From an uncultured Clostridia bacterium (GTDB lineage: Bacteria; Bacillota; Clostridia; Christensenellales; Aristaeellaceae): a stretch of 8,279 nt of DNA. The notes under the pieces were generated by a model that saw only the letters and a list, made by a program, of their open reading frames with translations, did not search any database and was not told where the DNA came from. The stretch is taken from assembly GCA_937934775.1 (NCBI GenBank), contig CALGYL010000259.1, positions 1 to 8,279 of the forward strand, written 5' to 3'. Of the stretch, positions 6,242-8,279 are shown piece by piece; the stretch's first letter is position 1; each line of letters opens with the position of its first letter. The translations under genes were made by a program, and so were the position numbers.

Positions 6242-6793
6242 TCACTGATACAGCGTCCGTTCCACAACCTCGAGGAAGAACCGTATGGAATCCTCGTCCG
6301 CGCTCAAAAGCGCCAGCATGTTTCTTAGGATGAAGTCCGCGTAGCGGGCCTGGGTGAAGGTTTCGCTCCACACGCCCGCCCGGATGCGCGCGTCCGCCCG
6401 CAGGCGCTGGACGAGCGCTTCCCGAAGGACCGCCTGCATCGACCGCATCCGTTCCCGGCCCGTCTCCTCCACGGCCCGCAGGCTGCGCATCATTCCGCCC
6501 GCCGGGCCGGTGATTCGCCCCCGCAGGAAGTTAAAGATTTCCCGCAGTTGTCCGGAGAAGGTCTCCGCGCGGACGGCCTCCCGCATCTCCGCCAGCGTTT
6601 CGCGCCAGTACGCCTCGGTCAGTGCCAACAGCACGTCTTCCTTGCTGGCGAAGTAATTGTACACCGTCCCGGTCGCGATGCCCGCCTCTTTGGCCAGCCG
6701 GCGGATGTTGACCGCCTCCGCCCCTTCCTGGGCGACGATCCCGCGCGCGCAGTCCAGCAGTGAGGCTTGCAGGGTTTCGTCCTTTTTTCGCAT
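6242..6793 (-). CDS. TetR family transcriptional regulator
   Basis: A 183-residue TetR-type repressor. The N-terminal helix-turn-helix occupies about residues 28-53 (IRRLAKEAGIATGTVYNYFASKEDV), with the family hallmark GTVYNYF at 42-48. The all-helical C-terminal ligand/dimer domain (about 60-183) contains LREIFNFLRGRI and ends FFLEVVERTLYQ; its ligand cannot be read. The frame is open to an ATG at 6862, but that codon lies upstream of the -35 box (6858-6853). The real start is therefore the ATG at 6793, preceded by AAGGA and GAAGAG and followed by MRKKDETLQ. It is the first gene of an operon with the seven-transmembrane protein. Two identical palindromes flank its promoter, one covering the transcript start, so it most probably represses its own operon and is released by a small molecule. 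Confidence 0.93.
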   Translation of the reverse strand: MRKKDETLQASLLDCARGIVAQEGAEAVNIRRLAKEAGIATGTVYNYFASKEDVLLALTEAYWRETLAEMREAVRAETFSGQLREIFNFLRGRITGPAGGMMRSLRAVEETGRERMRSMQAVLREALVQRLRADARIRAGVWSETFTQARYADFILRNMLALLSADEDSIRFFLEVVERTLYQ

Positions 6794-6811
6794 GCGCTCT
6801 TCATCCTTTTT

Positions 6812-6825
6812 ATGAACATGTTCAT
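6812..6825. promoter_or_regulatory. Operator 1 (proximal) of the TetR-7TM operon
   Basis: ATGAACATGTTCAT is a perfect 14-base palindrome lying just downstream of the -10 box and covering the predicted transcript start (about 6823 on the minus strand). A TetR dimer bound here would block initiation. It is identical to operator 2, including several flanking A/T bases when read in the opposite orientation. Confidence 0.85.
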
Positions 6826-6829
6826 TTAT

Positions 6830-6858
6830 ATTGTATCGCCCGAGAACCGCGCTGTCAA
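6830..6858 (-). promoter_or_regulatory. Near-consensus sigma-A promoter of the TetR-7TM operon
   Basis: On the minus strand TTGACA (6858-6853, 6/6) is followed by a 17-base spacer and TACAAT (6835-6830, 5/6). This is the strongest promoter in the window. It lies exactly between the two operator palindromes and leaves a leader of about 30 bases to the ATG at 6793. It is the main evidence against the longer TetR start at 6862. Confidence 0.92.
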
Positions 6859-6864
6859 TCATAA

Positions 6865-6878
6865 ATGAACATGTTCAT
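6865..6878. promoter_or_regulatory. Operator 2 (distal) of the TetR-7TM operon
   Basis: A second exact copy of the palindrome ATGAACATGTTCAT lies just upstream of the -35 box. The centres of the two copies are 53 bases apart, close to five helical turns, so both dimers would face the same side of the DNA. No rightward gene starts after this site, so it seems to serve only the leftward operon. Confidence 0.8.
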
Positions 6879-6945
6879 AAATAAATAACAGTGGGCGCGG
6901 GCAGGTCCGTGCCGTGCATTCCGGCCCTGCTGCCCAGACGCATAC

Positions 6946-6990
6946 AAAAAACGCGTTCGGCCCGCCAGCATAAAACCGGCGGGTCGAACG
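6946..6990 (-). terminator. Intrinsic terminator of recF
   Basis: On the minus strand CGTTCG (6990-6985) pairs with CGAACG (6959-6954), and CCCGCC (6983-6978) with GGCGGG (6966-6961), with one mismatch between the two helices, and an A/T-rich loop. Six T (6951-6946) follow shortly after. It lies 31 bases beyond the recF stop and separates recF from the TetR promoter region. Confidence 0.9.
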
Positions 6991-7021
6991 ACAGAGGAAT
7001 TAGTATAAGCCGAGGAGCGGG

Positions 7022-8101
7022 TTACACCCGATTACCCGGCGTCAGGGCTCCGCCCTGCACGCGGACGGACAGGTCCACCTTCGCGCCCGCCAGATCGGTG
7101 GGATCGGTGGAGGCGATCAGCGTCTGAACGCCGGTCAGGCGTTCCAATAGAAGCCGCCTGCGGTCGGGGTCCAGCTCGCTCATCACGTCGTCCAGCATGA
7201 GGACGGGGTATTCGCCGGTCTCCATGCGCATGACCTCGAGTTCGGAAAGCTTCAGCGCCAGCGCCAGCGTGCGCTGCTGGCCCTGGGAACCGTAGGCGCG
7301 GGCGTCCGAGTCCGCGATCATAAAGGCCAGGTCGTCCCGGTGAGGGCCGACGGAGGTGGTCATGCGCCGAAGGTCCTGGGAACGCGATTCCTGAAGGAGC
7401 CGGAGAAGCGCCTCGGCGTTCGGCTCCACCTTCGCGCCGGGGCGGTATTCGATTTCCAATCGCTCGCCGCCGGAGATGCTCTTGTGCACGCCACGGGCGA
7501 TCTCCGCAAGCTTTTCCACAAAGCCGACCCGGGCGCGCATGATCTCCGCGCCGGTCTTGGCCAGTTGTTCGTCCCAGGCATCCAGGCAGGACAGGTCGCC
7601 GGTTTTGAGGAGCGTCCCCCTTTGCAGCAGCGCGCGGTTGTACCGCTGCAGAGCCGCGTAATAGGAGGGGCGCATCTGCGAAAGTTCCATGTCCACGAAC
7701 CTTCTGCGCTCGGCGGGCCCGTCCTTGACCATCCGCAGGTCTTCCGGCGAGAACAAGACCCCCGTCACGTGGCCCATCAGGTCACCCGAGCGCGTCGCGA
7801 CGCTGCCGCCGATCATAAGCCGCTTCTTTTCGCCGGGGCGGAGCAGGATTTCCACGTCGTGGCGGCCATCTCGCCGCTCCGCCTCCACCGTCACCCGGGT
7901 GAACATCTGGCCGGTTCGGATCAGTTCCAGATCGCGGTTCGTCCGGTGCGACCGGCCTGTGCAGCACAGGTACAGCGCCTCAATCAGCGCCGTCTTGCCC
8001 TGCGCGTTGCCGCCGTAGAGCAGCGTCACGCCCGGCGCGGGGCAAAGCTCCGCCTTTTCATACGGGCGGAAATTTTCGACGGCCAGGCGCTTGACGGTCA
8101 T
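7022..8101 (-). CDS. recF: DNA replication and repair protein RecF
   Basis: RecF is a cytoplasmic SMC-like ATPase that, with RecO and RecR, loads RecA onto single-stranded gaps. This 359-residue protein has normal length and all key parts: N-terminal LAVENFRPYEKAEL, Walker A GGNAQGKT (30-37, Lys36), GRSHRTNRD, the ABC signature SQGQQR (272-277), and Walker B LMLDDVMSELD (Asp304/Asp305) with its D-loop. The start at 8101 (MTVKRLAVENF) is set by family alignment and AAAGGA eight bases upstream. The frame continues open to 8269, but that 56-codon extension only translates the hairpin repeats (GFQRAAPFGVPIP occurs twice) and is spurious. Downstream comes a terminator and then an unrelated operon, so the usual recF-gyrB link is absent. 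What lies upstream, often dnaN, is outside the window. A weak TACAAT within the repeat spacer is the only promoter hint. Confidence 0.97.
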   Translation of the reverse strand: MTVKRLAVENFRPYEKAELCPAPGVTLLYGGNAQGKTALIEALYLCCTGRSHRTNRDLELIRTGQMFTRVTVEAERRDGRHDVEILLRPGEKKRLMIGGSVATRSGDLMGHVTGVLFSPEDLRMVKDGPAERRRFVDMELSQMRPSYYAALQRYNRALLQRGTLLKTGDLSCLDAWDEQLAKTGAEIMRARVGFVEKLAEIARGVHKSISGGERLEIEYRPGAKVEPNAEALLRLLQESRSQDLRRMTTSVGPHRDDLAFMIADSDARAYGSQGQQRTLALALKLSELEVMRMETGEYPVLMLDDVMSELDPDRRRLLLERLTGVQTLIASTDPTDLAGAKVDLSVRVQGGALTPGNRV

Positions 8102-8122
8102 AAGCACATTCCTTTCAGGCGG

Positions 8123-8279
8123 GGGGATGGGAACGCCAAAGGGCGCCGCCCTTTGGAATCCCGCCAAGGGGAATGATTCCCCTTGGAACCCTCGCAAAGG
8201 GAGAATTGTACATTGCTTTCGGCCGGGGATGGGAACGCCAAAGGGCGCCGCCCTTTGGAATCCCGCCAAGGGGAATGAT
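8123..8279. repeat. 102-base-period hairpin repeat array upstream of recF (runs off right edge)
   Basis: Bases 8123-8177 and 8225-8279 are identical over 55 bases at a period of 102; the second copy is cut by the window end. Each unit holds two hairpins. The first has CCAAAGGGC and GCCCTTTGG around a GCC loop (8136-8156 and 8238-8258). The second is a nearly perfect palindrome, with 11-base arms beginning CCAAGGGG around a single G (8164-8186; second copy truncated). A 38-base non-palindromic spacer (8187-8224) separates the units. No T-run follows any hairpin, so these are not ordinary terminators. The array begins 21 bases before the recF start codon. Confidence 0.85.

Noticed and set aside
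7340..8176. A 278-codon plus-strand frame opposite recF
   Set aside because: It is a shadow of recF, which has complete Walker A, signature and Walker B motifs.
8123..8279. Possible CRISPR array
   Set aside because: Repeat units are 55 bases or longer with a 102-base period and contain two hairpins each; only two copies are visible, the spacer is 38-47 bases only if units are defined arbitrarily, and no cas genes are nearby.

Overview
This 8.3 kb window looks like chromosomal DNA from a GC-rich, low-complexity-repeat-bearing member of the Firmicutes (Bacillota), most likely a Clostridia-type gut or anaerobe lineage. The case rests on a DegV fatty-acid-binding protein, a YlbJ-type sporulation membrane protein, strong AGGAG-type ribosome binding sites, TTGnnn/TAtnAT promoters with 17-base spacers, and several intrinsic terminators. 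Taxonomy is inferred from gene content and style only. No rRNA, tRNA, phage gene, transposase or CRISPR array is visible.

Layout, left to right. (1) Bases 1-1653, minus strand: a YlbJ-like membrane protein followed 5 bases later by an EstA/FrmB-type esterase that runs off the left edge. The esterase ribosome binding site lies in the last codons of the ylbJ-like gene, so the two form an operon. A sigma-E-like promoter is a tentative candidate in front of it. (2) Bases 1750-2765, plus strand: a single degV gene with its own promoter and a strong terminator. (3) Bases 2831-5284, plus strand: a single-gene unit for a cytoplasmic GH35 beta-galactosidase (785 residues). Its sigma-A promoter fixes the start codon at 2927 and overlaps a terminator-like hairpin. 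(4) Bases 5284-5541: a 188-base palindromic, MITE-like element touching the GH35 stop codon, then a bidirectional terminator. (5) Bases 5555-6878, minus strand: a TetR regulator and an unknown seven-transmembrane protein in one operon. Its near-consensus promoter sits between two identical 14-base palindromes. (6) Bases 6946-8101, minus strand: recF with its own terminator. (7) Bases 8123-8279: a 102-base-period array of hairpin repeats directly upstream of recF, continuing past the right edge.

How the parts relate. DegV proteins deliver fatty acids to the fatty-acid kinase, GH35 releases galactose from beta-galactosides, RecF loads RecA at gapped DNA, and YlbJ is needed for endospore formation in Bacillus. 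These are separate transcription units rather than one pathway. The least explained unit is the TetR-7TM operon: the regulator almost certainly controls itself and the membrane protein through the twin palindromes, and the membrane protein has an unusual set of charged residues inside its helices. The other parts worth attention are the palindromic element behind GH35, the hairpin array in front of recF, and the promoter/hairpin overlap in front of GH35.
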